Notes under the pieces: model-generated
Database searches by the model: none
The model's input: the letters and a program-made list of their open reading frames with translations, nothing else
Told to the model about the DNA's origin: nothing
Position numbers and translations under genes: made by a program
NCBI GenBank assembly: GCA_963805715.1
Contig: CAWDVK010000005.1
Location: forward strand, 124,001-188,000
Length of the DNA stretch: 64,000 nt
Direction: 5' to 3'
DNA from: CAWDVK01 sp963805715
GTDB lineage: Bacteria > Actinomycetota > Actinomycetes > Streptosporangiales > Streptosporangiaceae
Shown: piece after piece, positions 25,875 through 33,417 of the stretch
Layout: the number at the start of each line of letters is the position of its first letter
Position numbering within the stretch: position 1 is the first letter of the stretch

Positions 25875-27443
25875 CTAGCCGCTGGCGTGCTCTCGGTAGC
25901 CGTCGGCTGACCGCGCGCCGGCGGGCTGCTGGCCCTGCTCGGGCGCACGGTCGAGCGCGTCCAGGAACGCGGCCGCCCAGTGCTGCACGTCGAATTCGAA
26001 TACGCGCCGCCGCATCGACCGCATCCGTCGCCTGGCCTCGGCTGGCGAGACGGTCGCGGCGCGCACGATGGCTTCCTTCAGCCCTTCGATGTCGTGCGGG
26101 TTGACCAGGAAGGCGCTGCTCAGCTCATCGGCGGCGCCGGTGAACTCGCTCAGCACCAGGGCCCCGGACTCGTCGTGACGGCAGGCGACATACTCCTTGG
26201 CCACCAGGTTCATGCCGTCCCGCAGCGAGGTCACCAGCATCACGTCGGCCACCAGGTACATGGCGGCTATCTCCTCCGGCCGGCAGGTCTGGTGCAGATA
26301 GTGAATCGGCGGGTTGCCCAGCTCCCCGTGCTCGCCATTGATCCGGCCGACGATCACCTCGACCTCATCGCGCAGCAGCCGGTACTGCTCGACCCGCTCC
26401 CGGCTGGGACTGGCCACCAGGACGAGCACGGACTCGATCGGGCCGAGACGGCCCTCGCTGAGCAGCTCGCCGTAGGCATTGAGCCGGTGCAGGATGCCCT
26501 TGGTGTAGTCGAGCCGGTCGATGCCGAGCAGCACCACGTCCGGATCGCCCAGGGCATGCCGGATCTCCTTCGCCCTGGCCTGGACGTCCGGTCGCCTGGC
26601 GATCTCCTCGAAGGCTGCCGAGTCGATGGAGATGGGAAAGGTAGCGGTGCGGACCTGGCGTCCGCCGGTCGCGCTGCCCCGGCCCCCGGCGTCCAGCACC
26701 TGGACGAGCGATCCCCTGGTGGAGCACCCGGCGGCGCGGCGGCAGGCGCGCAGGAAATTCGTGGCATCGCTGTGCCGCTGGAAGCCGAGCAGGTCAGCTC
26801 CCAGCAGGCCGTCCACGATCTGGCGGCGCCAGGGCAACTGGGCGAAGATCTCGTAGCCAGGGAACGGGATATGAATGAACACCCCGATGCGCAGGTCATT
26901 GCGCAGCTCCCGGAGCATCCTCGGGACTAGCTGCAGCTGGTAGTCGTGCACCCATACCGTCGCGCCGACGGCCGCCTGCTCCGCCGCTGCCTCAGCGAAA
27001 CGGCGGTTGACCCGCACGTAGGACTCCCACCAGGGCCGGTGGAAGACCGGCGGCGCAATGACGTCGTGATACAGCGGCCACAGCGTGGCGTTGCAGAAGC
27101 CCTCGTAGTAATCCCGCACCTCGTCCGCGGAGAGGCCCACGCTGACCAGGTGCATTCCGTCCATATCGAACGGCTCCGGCGGATCGCCCGCCGCGCCCGG
27201 CCAGCCGATCCATGCGCCGTCCGCGCTGCGCATCACTGGCTCCAGGGCGCTGACCAGGCCGCCGGGGCTAGGCCGCCACTCAGTCTCGCCGTTCGCGCCG
27301 CTAACCTGATCGACCGGCAGGCGGCAGGCGACGACCACGAAGTTGTAATCACCGCCCATCGGCAGGTCCTCGCATCCGGTGGCGGTCTCCCCGGTCTCCC
27401 CGGTCTCCCCGGTCTCGTCAGACAGCACAGTGAGCTCGCCCAC
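25875..27443 (-). CDS. otsA: Trehalose-6-phosphate synthase (GT20)
   Basis: It transfers glucose from a nucleotide sugar to glucose 6-phosphate, the first step of the OtsAB route. The GT20 landmarks are present: SPGGLVSALEPV near residue 65, WIGWPG, VHDYQLQLVPRMLRE, FIHIPFPGYEIFAQLPWR, GIDRLDYTKGI and LRDGMNLVAKEYVAC. The 522-residue length is normal. GTG 27443 gives an N-terminal GETGETGET repeat encoded by a 9-bp tandem repeat; the conserved fold starts at GGDYNFVVVACRLP, so a start at the later ATG (about 27358) is possible. The next gene upstream encodes a HAD phosphatase but not a classical OtsB. Confidence 0.92.
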   Translation of the reverse strand: MGELTVLSDETGETGETGETATGCEDLPMGGDYNFVVVACRLPVDQVSGANGETEWRPSPGGLVSALEPVMRSADGAWIGWPGAAGDPPEPFDMDGMHLVSVGLSADEVRDYYEGFCNATLWPLYHDVIAPPVFHRPWWESYVRVNRRFAEAAAEQAAVGATVWVHDYQLQLVPRMLRELRNDLRIGVFIHIPFPGYEIFAQLPWRRQIVDGLLGADLLGFQRHSDATNFLRACRRAAGCSTRGSLVQVLDAGGRGSATGGRQVRTATFPISIDSAAFEEIARRPDVQARAKEIRHALGDPDVVLLGIDRLDYTKGILHRLNAYGELLSEGRLGPIESVLVLVASPSRERVEQYRLLRDEVEVIVGRINGEHGELGNPPIHYLHQTCRPEEIAAMYLVADVMLVTSLRDGMNLVAKEYVACRHDESGALVLSEFTGAADELSSAFLVNPHDIEGLKEAIVRAATVSPAEARRRMRSMRRRVFEFDVQHWAAAFLDALDRAPEQGQQPAGARSADGYREHASG

Positions 27444-27497
27444 CTCAGCACCCTTTCTCCTCAGCGGCCCTATTGTGCGCGGCGCCGTCTTAAATAC

Positions 27498-28226
27498 CTA
27501 GGGGCCGGATGTCCCTGGCATCAGATTCCGCACGCCGACCTCGTCCGCGCGGGCCAGTAGCTCGGCAGGATCCGCGTAGACCCGGTAGGCGCCTGCCCGC
27601 TCGAGTTCCTCGCGACCATACCCGCCGGACAGCAGGCCGATGCCCAGCGCGCCTGCCCGGCGGGCCGCCAGCAGGTCCCAGACGCTGTCCCCGACAACCA
27701 TGGATTGCCTGATCTCGACGCCGAGCAGCGCGGCCGCGGCCAGGAAGAGGTCAGGGTCCGGCTTCGCGTGCCGGACCATGTCGCGGGTCACCATCGGCGC
27801 GTCGTCGGGCAGCCCCAGCATCGGCAGGGCCTGCCGGGCCATCACCTGCCGGCCGCTCGTGGCGATGGCCCAGGGCACATCATGCTCGGTCAGGGCGGCC
27901 AGCAGCCCGGCCGCGCCGGGCAGCGGCCGCACGGAATCGATCTGGGCCAGGTACTCGGCGGCGTGGTCCTGCTGGAGGGACTCGATGTCCTGCTCGGACA
28001 GGGTCCGGCCGGTCTCGCGCAGCAGCGCGGACACGAACAGGCCCCCGCTCATCCCGATCCGGCGGTGGATCCGCCAGACGGACAGGTCGATGCTGAGCTT
28101 GGAGAGGGCATTGCGCCACGCGACCACGTTCTGGTAAACGCTGTCGATCAGCGTCCCGTCCAGGTCGAAAAGGAAAGCCGGCACCGGCGGCTCGCTGTAC
28201 TCCACCCGGCCCGTCATGGATCCCAC
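27498..28226 (-). CDS. HAD-superfamily hydrolase (beta-phosphoglucomutase/phosphatase type)
   Basis: The 242-residue protein has all four HAD motifs: FDLDGTLIDS (I), ATSGRQ (II), KPDPDLF (III) and VVGDSVWDL (IV), with a helical C1 cap between I and II as in subfamily IA. It removes phosphate from a small metabolite, or isomerises one. Its place between the methyltransferase gene (1 base apart) and otsA makes trehalose 6-phosphate a tempting substrate, but OtsB enzymes are subfamily IIB and look different, so this is open. Confidence 0.85.
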   Translation of the reverse strand: MGSMTGRVEYSEPPVPAFLFDLDGTLIDSVYQNVVAWRNALSKLSIDLSVWRIHRRIGMSGGLFVSALLRETGRTLSEQDIESLQQDHAAEYLAQIDSVRPLPGAAGLLAALTEHDVPWAIATSGRQVMARQALPMLGLPDDAPMVTRDMVRHAKPDPDLFLAAAALLGVEIRQSMVVGDSVWDLLAARRAGALGIGLLSGGYGREELERAGAYRVYADPAELLARADEVGVRNLMPGTSGP

Positions 28227-28227
28227 A

Positions 28228-28881
28228 CTAAGGCCCCGGCCGCAGCGAGCCGGGATGACCCGGCCAGGGACTGAGCGCCACGCCGAGGGACTGCGCGCCG
28301 GCGAACTTCGGAATGCCCTGCTCGTAGAAGACGTCGAGTTCCGTGATGCGGAAGCCCGCGGCAGTCAGCAGGCCGGCGATCGGCCGGGTGAAATGACATC
28401 CGCCTGCTACCCGCCGCTGGATCGGGTCGAGGCGCCGCTGCCACCGGCGGACTGGCTCGTCCGGCGCCAGCCCGTGCTCCAGGAAATGCAGCGTCCCGCC
28501 CGGCCGCAGGACGCGCCGCAGCTCGCGCAGCGCGGCGGCGGCGTCCGGGATGGTGCACAGCGTCCAGGTCGACAGCGCCGCGTCACAGCTGGTGTCGGCC
28601 AGCGGGAGTGCCTGGCCGTCCAGGCCGGACCGGCGCACCGGGACGGGGGCGGCCAGCAGCCGCCCGGCGGCCAGCCGCCAGCTGGCGTCGGCGGGCTCCA
28701 CGGCGGCGACCGCGGTGACGGCGGCCGGATAGAACGGGACATTCAGCCCTGAGCCGAAGCCGATCTCCACCACCTCCCCGGCCAGGCCGTCGCAGACCCG
28801 GCGCCGGAGCGGCTCCAGCGTCCCGGAGCCGCACGCGATGTCGATAATCCGCGGCAGGATCCGGTCGCTGTACAGGCCCAT
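28228..28881 (-). CDS. Class I SAM-dependent methyltransferase
   Basis: The 217-residue protein has motif I VVEIGFGSGLNVPFY, an acidic residue at the end of strand 2 (AVEPAD), the C-x-x-A-LSTWTLCTIP motif and ELRRVLRPGGTLHFLEHG. This is the UbiE/COQ5-like group often annotated as phospholipid or small-molecule methyltransferase. ATG 28881 is preferred because GGGAGG lies six bases upstream; the frame is open to 28911. It leads a minus-strand run with the HAD and otsA genes. The substrate is not predictable. Confidence 0.85.
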   Translation of the reverse strand: MGLYSDRILPRIIDIACGSGTLEPLRRRVCDGLAGEVVEIGFGSGLNVPFYPAAVTAVAAVEPADASWRLAAGRLLAAPVPVRRSGLDGQALPLADTSCDAALSTWTLCTIPDAAAALRELRRVLRPGGTLHFLEHGLAPDEPVRRWQRRLDPIQRRVAGGCHFTRPIAGLLTAAGFRITELDVFYEQGIPKFAGAQSLGVALSPWPGHPGSLRPGP

Positions 28882-28897
28882 GACGTCCTCCCTGTCC

Positions 28898-28981
28898 CTG
28901 AGCCCGAGCACTCAGCCTGAGCACTCAGCCTGAGCACTCCCCTGAGCCTCCGAGCACTCCGCCCGAGCGCTCCGCCCGAGA
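28898..28981. repeat. Direct repeats upstream of the methyltransferase gene
   Basis: Units of the type GAGCACTCAGCCT (three copies) grade into GAGCACTCCGCCC and GAGCGCTCCGCCC. They lie in the intergenic region between the methyltransferase gene (minus) and the ProB-like gene (plus), within the probable 5' leader of the former. Confidence 0.7.
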
Positions 28982-29041
28982 TCGCGGCAGCGCGGCAAAC
29001 CCGAATTCCGGCTGCAGCAGCCGGAGTCCCAGTCGGCTCGC

Positions 29042-29067
29042 GTGATAAGATTTCCAGCACTTATCAT
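29042..29067. promoter_or_regulatory. Dyad upstream of the ProB-like gene
   Basis: GTGATAAG (29042-29049) and CTTATCAT (29060-29067) form an eight-base inverted repeat with one mismatch and a 10-base spacer, 61 bases before the ATG. The AT-rich arms stand out in GC-rich DNA. It could be an operator or part of the promoter. The regulator is unknown. Confidence 0.45.
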
Positions 29068-29128
29068 CGCAGCGTGCCAATACCGGATTCTATCGCCGGC
29101 CAGCGCCGCCTCTTGCTGATGGGAATTC

Positions 29129-30694
29129 ATGACCAGGCTGGTAATAAAGCTGGGGTCCAGTTCCATTGCCAGCGGCAATGGGCTAGCCCTGGACGTTATT
29201 GCTGGCCTGGTTAATCAGATAGCGGCGGTGCAGCGAGACGGGCATGAAGTCCTGCTCGTCACCTCGGGTGCGGCGAGGCTGGGCAGGCGGCTGCTGGCCT
29301 TCGAGGGGCCGACCGCGGGAGCCGCTCCCGCGCTGCGCGCGCTGATCGAGTCGGTCAGGTCCTCGATGGATGCGGCCCTGACGTCTGGCGCAAGCGCGCC
29401 GCCCGCGGGACGGGCCGCCGGGGAGGCGGCCGCGCCCGGCGAGTACGACCGGCTGGTCAGCTCCCTGAACAGCGCGCTCGGCCGGTACGACGGGCCTGAC
29501 CTGCTGCCCCCGGCGGTGGGAACGGCGCTGCCGGCCTCGGTCGGGCAGCCGGCCCTGATGGCCCTGTACCGGCAGCTGGCCGCGGCCGTCGGTGTCGAGG
29601 TCTGCCAGATACTGGTCTCCAAGAGCGATCTGGATTCCGCCCGTGCCATGGGTGATCTGGGCCGCCTGCTGCGGACAGCCGTCGGCCGCGGCCTCCTGCC
29701 GATTATCAACGGCAATGACGCCGCTGACCCTATGTCGGCGCTTGATAATGACCAGATAGCCGTGGCGGTCGCCGTCGCGGCGGAAGCAACCCGATTGCTC
29801 TTCCTGACCGATGTCAATGCCGCGTACCGCGACTCCTCGCTCCGGGAACGAATTTCCCGGCTCACTCCCGATGAGGCCAGGTCGGTTCGCGTGGCCGCGC
29901 TCGGCGCGGGCCGCGGCGGAATGGGATCGAAGCTGAAGGCGGCTGCCCGGGCGGCGTACTCGGGAGTTGAATGCGTGATCGGCTCGGCCCGCGAGCCGAG
30001 CGTGGTGGCCCGCAGCCTCAATCCGCGAGCCCGGATGGGAACGGTGGTGCGTGCGGCCGGCGCCAGCCTGGAGCCGTCCGAGCGATGGGTCGGCGGCATG
30101 GCCTACTCGGTGGGTGCCCTCTACATCAACCGGGACGCCGAGCTCAGCCTCCGCGCGGGCAGCACGCTCTTCCTGTCCGGGGTCAAGCGCGTGGACGGTG
30201 ACTTCGAGCCCGGGTCCGTTGTCGAGATCGTCGATGTCCGGCATCCGGAACGGCTGATCGGCCGGGGCAGCGTCGCGCTGCCGTCGAGCATCCTGCGGCT
30301 GCTGCGCGCGCTGTCCCCGGCCGAGGTGACCAATGCCCTGTCGATCCTCTTCCGGCTGCGGCATTCGCTGGCCGCGCAGGGCGACGGCAGCGCGGACGCC
30401 ATGACGCGGTCGCAGATCACCGATCCCGACGTTTTCCAGGACTGCCGTGAGCTGCTGAAGAACAACTCCAGGGCGGCCCGGCTGGCGATGGCACAGCTGG
30501 CCAGGTTCTCGCCGGACAGGCTCTTCGCCCTGACGGACTCGCTGATGGCAGCCCAGCCTCAGCTGTGCGCGGCCATCCTGCTGGACGGGGGCTTCAGGTC
30601 CGGCCAGTTCCCGGTCGAGCCTGCCGCCATCCGCGCCGGGCGGAATGTGCACGCCGTGCACCGGGACTCCGTGGTCGTGTTCCGCGGCGACTAG
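29129..30694 (+). CDS. Divergent glutamate-5-kinase-like (ProB) protein with PUA domain and long extension
   Basis: The amino-acid-kinase domain is clear: LVIKLGSSSIASGNG at the start, HEVLLVTSGAARLGRR, SVGQPALMALYRQLAA, PIINGNDAADPMSALDNDQ and LFLTDVNAAYRD. A PUA domain follows at about residues 305-385 (SLRAGSTLFLSGVKRVDGDF). It is 521 residues against about 370 for ProB, with an insertion of about 60 residues after the first glycine loop and a 130-residue helical C-terminal extension. NEND of ProB is NGND here. ProB phosphorylates glutamate for proline synthesis; a paralogue with another acid substrate fits the changes. A ProA-like gene lies 1.4 kb away. Confidence 0.78.
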   Translation: MTRLVIKLGSSSIASGNGLALDVIAGLVNQIAAVQRDGHEVLLVTSGAARLGRRLLAFEGPTAGAAPALRALIESVRSSMDAALTSGASAPPAGRAAGEAAAPGEYDRLVSSLNSALGRYDGPDLLPPAVGTALPASVGQPALMALYRQLAAAVGVEVCQILVSKSDLDSARAMGDLGRLLRTAVGRGLLPIINGNDAADPMSALDNDQIAVAVAVAAEATRLLFLTDVNAAYRDSSLRERISRLTPDEARSVRVAALGAGRGGMGSKLKAAARAAYSGVECVIGSAREPSVVARSLNPRARMGTVVRAAGASLEPSERWVGGMAYSVGALYINRDAELSLRAGSTLFLSGVKRVDGDFEPGSVVEIVDVRHPERLIGRGSVALPSSILRLLRALSPAEVTNALSILFRLRHSLAAQGDGSADAMTRSQITDPDVFQDCRELLKNNSRAARLAMAQLARFSPDRLFALTDSLMAAQPQLCAAILLDGGFRSGQFPVEPAAIRAGRNVHAVHRDSVVVFRGD

Positions 30695-30744
30695 CCATCC
30701 CTGCCGCAGTGCGCAGGCTGTCCGGCCCGCCGCCGGATGGTCCT

Positions 30745-30764
30745 AGTACACTTTCCGATGTACT
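30745..30764. promoter_or_regulatory. Palindromic operator candidate for the PadR gene
   Basis: AGTACA, an 8-base spacer and TGTACT form a perfect dyad 30 bases before the PadR start. PadR-family repressors commonly bind TA-rich dyads of this shape in their own promoter, and this one is AT-rich compared with its surroundings. Autoregulation is the simplest reading. Confidence 0.55.
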
Positions 30765-30793
30765 CTTATTGGAGACAGTCGGGGAGGCGGCAC

Positions 30794-31111
30794 ATGACCA
30801 GAAACTCGATCCGCGGGTCGTCGGACCGCAGCGTCCTGATCCTGACCAGCCTGGCCGACTCGCCCAAGCACGGCTACGCGCTCATCAAGGACATCGAGGA
30901 GTTTGCCGGGGTCAGCCTCGGCGCCGGGACGCTCTACGGCGCCCTGGCCAGGCTGGAGAAGGCCGGCCTGGTCACGGCGCTGCCCGAGCAGGACCGCCGG
31001 CGGCCCTACCAGATCACCCCGGCGGGCCGGGAGCAGCTGCGCGAGCGGCTGTCCGAGGCAGCCCGGATCGCGGCGGTCGGGCTGCGGCGCATCGCGGCGG
31101 AGCCGTCATGA
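30794..31111 (+). CDS. PadR-family transcriptional regulator
   Basis: The 105-residue winged-helix protein has the PadR pattern LILTSLADSPKHGYALIKD, then GAGTLYGALARLEKAGLV and the wing RRPYQITPAGREQLRERL. It is a short form (no long C-terminal helix domain). ATG 30794 is preceded by GGGGAGG. A dyad sits in its promoter, and its stop overlaps the start of the next gene (ATGA). It probably represses this two-gene operon and perhaps the flanking ProB/ProA-like genes. Confidence 0.88.
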   Translation: MTRNSIRGSSDRSVLILTSLADSPKHGYALIKDIEEFAGVSLGAGTLYGALARLEKAGLVTALPEQDRRRPYQITPAGREQLRERLSEAARIAAVGLRRIAAEPS

Positions 31112-31818
31112 GCCGCCGGATGCGCTGGCTGCTGGCGCTGTATCCGCGCGCCTGGCGCGACCGGTACGGCCGGGAGGTGGCCAGCCTGACCGAGGAGCTC
31201 ATCCGCTCCGGCGACCGCACGCGGCTGCGGGCCGGGCTCGGACTGGCCGGGGCCGCGGCTGCTGAGCGCATCCGCACCCTGTCCCGGCCGGCCACGGCGA
31301 TCGCGGTCCGGGCGAGGGCCGCGCAGGCCAGCCCGCTCGGCCTGGTCGTCCGCAATCTCGCGTTCACTGTGGTGGTGCCGGGGCTCGGGGGAGCCTGGGA
31401 GCCCTGGTGGATACTGACGCACCACGGGCGCGCGCCCGCTCCGGCCGCATGGGAGGCGGTCGGCGTCATCGCGGCCGGGACGGCTCTCTACGTGTGGTGC
31501 GTCTGGAACTTCGCGGCGGTCGGACGCGGCACTCCCGGCCCGTGGGACGCGCCGGCGCGGGTGGTCGCGGCCGGGCCTTACCGCTGGGTTCGCAATCCGA
31601 TCTACCTGGCCGCGCTGCTGATCGTCCTGGGCGAGGCGTGGCTGTTCATGTCGCCGCGGCTGCTGGCCTACGCCGGCGCCATGGCGGTCTTCTTCCACCT
31701 GTTCGTCACCGGCTACGAGGAACGGACGCTGCGCCGCCGGTTCGGCAGCGCCTACCTGGAATACCGGTGCGCGGTGCCGCGCTGGATCCCCCGCCGTCCG
31801 GCTGCGGCCGGGACCTGA
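31108..31818 (+). CDS. Isoprenylcysteine-carboxyl-methyltransferase-family membrane protein
   Basis: The first 60 residues contain LLALYPRAWRDRYGREVASL, a helix found in many actinomycete proteins encoded next to PadR regulators. Residues 75-237 form the ICMT-like part with four membrane segments and the SAM-site signature GPYRWVRNPIYLAALLIVLG, then EERTLRRRFGSAYLEY. Bacterial members methylate small or lipid substrates, usually unknown. It is translationally coupled to the PadR gene. A fusion of the PadR-partner helix and ICMT is inferred from these two parts. Confidence 0.8.
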   Translation: MSRRMRWLLALYPRAWRDRYGREVASLTEELIRSGDRTRLRAGLGLAGAAAAERIRTLSRPATAIAVRARAAQASPLGLVVRNLAFTVVVPGLGGAWEPWWILTHHGRAPAPAAWEAVGVIAAGTALYVWCVWNFAAVGRGTPGPWDAPARVVAAGPYRWVRNPIYLAALLIVLGEAWLFMSPRLLAYAGAMAVFFHLFVTGYEERTLRRRFGSAYLEYRCAVPRWIPRRPAAAGT

Positions 31819-31888
31819 CGCCCCGTCCGGCGCAGCTGGCCGCAGGCCGGATCAGCCGGCCGGGCGGTCCCACCAGAGGGGTGGGCAG

Positions 31889-31933
31889 ATGAGCCTGGAC
31901 GCTGAAGCCCCGCCCGCGCGGGCACCGCCGTGA
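31889..31933 (+). CDS. 14-residue ORF, possible leader peptide
   Basis: ATG 31889 follows AGAGGGGTGGG and opens a 14-codon frame (MSLDAEAPPARAPP) whose stop overlaps the GTG of the next small ORF (GTGA). The coupled arrangement and ribosome site suggest it may be translated. It is too short to compare with families. Confidence 0.3.
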   Translation: MSLDAEAPPARAPP

Positions 31934-32046
31934 CGGTCAGGCTGGGCCGGGTCCGGCGAGGCAGCCTGACCGTGCTCGCGCTGATCGTGGCGGAGTACCT
32001 GTGCTACACGGCCTGCCTCTACCTGCTGCCCCGCCAGCGCGGCTGA
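31930..32046 (+). CDS. 38-residue single-span membrane peptide (hypothetical)
   Basis: GTG 31930 to TGA 32044-32046 encodes a basic start (VTVRLGRVRRGS) and then one hydrophobic span LTVLALIVAEYLCYTACLYL, ending LPRQRG. The positive-inside pattern is typical of small membrane proteins. It is coupled to the 14-codon ORF and ends 12 bases before the convergent ProA-like gene. There is no family match I can name. Confidence 0.4.
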   Translation: MTVRLGRVRRGSLTVLALIVAEYLCYTACLYLLPRQRG

Positions 32047-32058
32047 GCTGCCCGCGAG

Positions 32059-33384
32059 CTAGCTCGCGGGCGCCTGGCCGGCCGCCGCGGGCAGGACGAC
32101 ATACTGGCGGAGATAGAGGTCCCGGAAAGTGACGGGGCCGCGAGGCCCGGGCACCGCGTCTATGTTGATGCCTGTCTCAGGCACCGACAGCAGCCGGAAT
32201 CCGTCCAGCAGCCGGGGAGTGGCGTTCCAGAACGCACCCGTTCCGGCATAGGCGTGCAGGAACCGGCGCGCCGCCTCGGCGTCCTGCGCGATGATCGACG
32301 CCGCCAGGCCCGAGGTCTGCTGATTGGCGATGCTGGCCGCGTCGCCGGCGTCGGCGGCCGGCGCCACCGTGATGGTGGCCTCCCGGCCGGCGTCAAGGGC
32401 CCACTCGTGGCCGAGCTCGTGCGCGTGCGGCGGCAGGGACAGGGTCACGCCGAGCCGTGCCGCGACCTCGGCGACCCGCGGCAGCGCCGTCTCCCACGCC
32501 GGCCGCTGCACCAGCAGCAGATTCAGCCGGTTGCAGACCCCGAGCCGGTCGAGGCTGGCTTCGATCAGCCTCGCGATGAGCGCCTCATCGGCGGACTCGT
32601 CGATGTAGATCACGGCCCCGCCATCGGCATGAGCCAGCGTCCGGACGCCGTGCACGGCGCCTTCGCGCGCGAGCGCCCTGGTGGTCGGGCCGCTGCCGCG
32701 CAGGATGACGAGCGGAATCAGGGCCGGCTGCCGGACCAGCGCGTATGCCGCCGGGCGGCCGGGAACCCGGACAAGCTGGATGGCCGCCGGGCTGAGGCCC
32801 GCGTCGCGCAGGGCGGACGCCACCACCAGGTCGGTGAGCGCGGCCGCGGACCGGAGGGCGGCTGACCCGGTGCGCAGCACGCCGGCGTTACGGGACTTGA
32901 TCAGCTGAGATGCAACGTCGACGACAACGTTCGGCCGGGCCTCGAAGTTGGCCCCGATCACGCCGACCGGCCTGCGCCATTCCCGCAATTCCAGCTGGCC
33001 GGGCAAGTCGCGAACGAAGCGCCAGGCCGGCTCGGCCGCGACCTCCGCGAGGGCCAGGAGCTGACCGGACGTGGCGCGGGCGCGCTCGTCATCGAAGATC
33101 AGCCTGTCGATGAAGGCCTGCGGAAGGCCCTCAGACCGGGCTGCCCGCACATCCTCCGCATTGGCGGCGACCACCTCGGCCCGGTGCTGCCCGAGCCGGG
33201 CGGACATGGCCCGCAGCGCATCGTCCAGGCTGTCATCGGACGCGTCCCGGAGGGATGGCGCTCCGCTGTGCGCGGCCTGCGCGGCCGCCGCGACGGCGGC
33301 GTCAGCATCCGGATCATCCGGCGGCCGGAGCGCATCGCCGCGGCCCTGGTCGCGCTGGGCCGCTGCCGAGCCTGCACCGGTCAT
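32059..33384 (-). CDS. Glutamate-5-semialdehyde-dehydrogenase-like (ProA) protein
   Basis: The 441-residue protein is an ALDH-fold enzyme of the gamma-glutamyl-phosphate reductase type. It has RRPVGVIGANFEARPNVVVD (nucleotide and substrate site), SGPTTRALAREGAVHG, the catalytic cysteine in LGVCNRLNLLLV (about residue 280), and TGAFWNATPRLLDGFR near the end. ProA reduces glutamyl 5-phosphate to the semialdehyde in proline synthesis. Several conserved positions are altered (GVCNA-L-ET becomes GVCNRLN). With the unusual ProB-like gene nearby it looks like a dedicated pair for a modified substrate, though a housekeeping role cannot be excluded. Confidence 0.8.
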   Translation of the reverse strand: MTGAGSAAAQRDQGRGDALRPPDDPDADAAVAAAAQAAHSGAPSLRDASDDSLDDALRAMSARLGQHRAEVVAANAEDVRAARSEGLPQAFIDRLIFDDERARATSGQLLALAEVAAEPAWRFVRDLPGQLELREWRRPVGVIGANFEARPNVVVDVASQLIKSRNAGVLRTGSAALRSAAALTDLVVASALRDAGLSPAAIQLVRVPGRPAAYALVRQPALIPLVILRGSGPTTRALAREGAVHGVRTLAHADGGAVIYIDESADEALIARLIEASLDRLGVCNRLNLLLVQRPAWETALPRVAEVAARLGVTLSLPPHAHELGHEWALDAGREATITVAPAADAGDAASIANQQTSGLAASIIAQDAEAARRFLHAYAGTGAFWNATPRLLDGFRLLSVPETGINIDAVPGPRGPVTFRDLYLRQYVVLPAAAGQAPAS

Positions 33385-33417
33385 GATCCCAACCTTTCCG
33401 GGACTCGGCTCCTGCGG

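Noticed and set aside
29183..30661. Long minus-strand frame opposite the ProB-like gene
   Set aside because: It has no recognisable motifs, whereas the plus strand encodes kinase and PUA domains.
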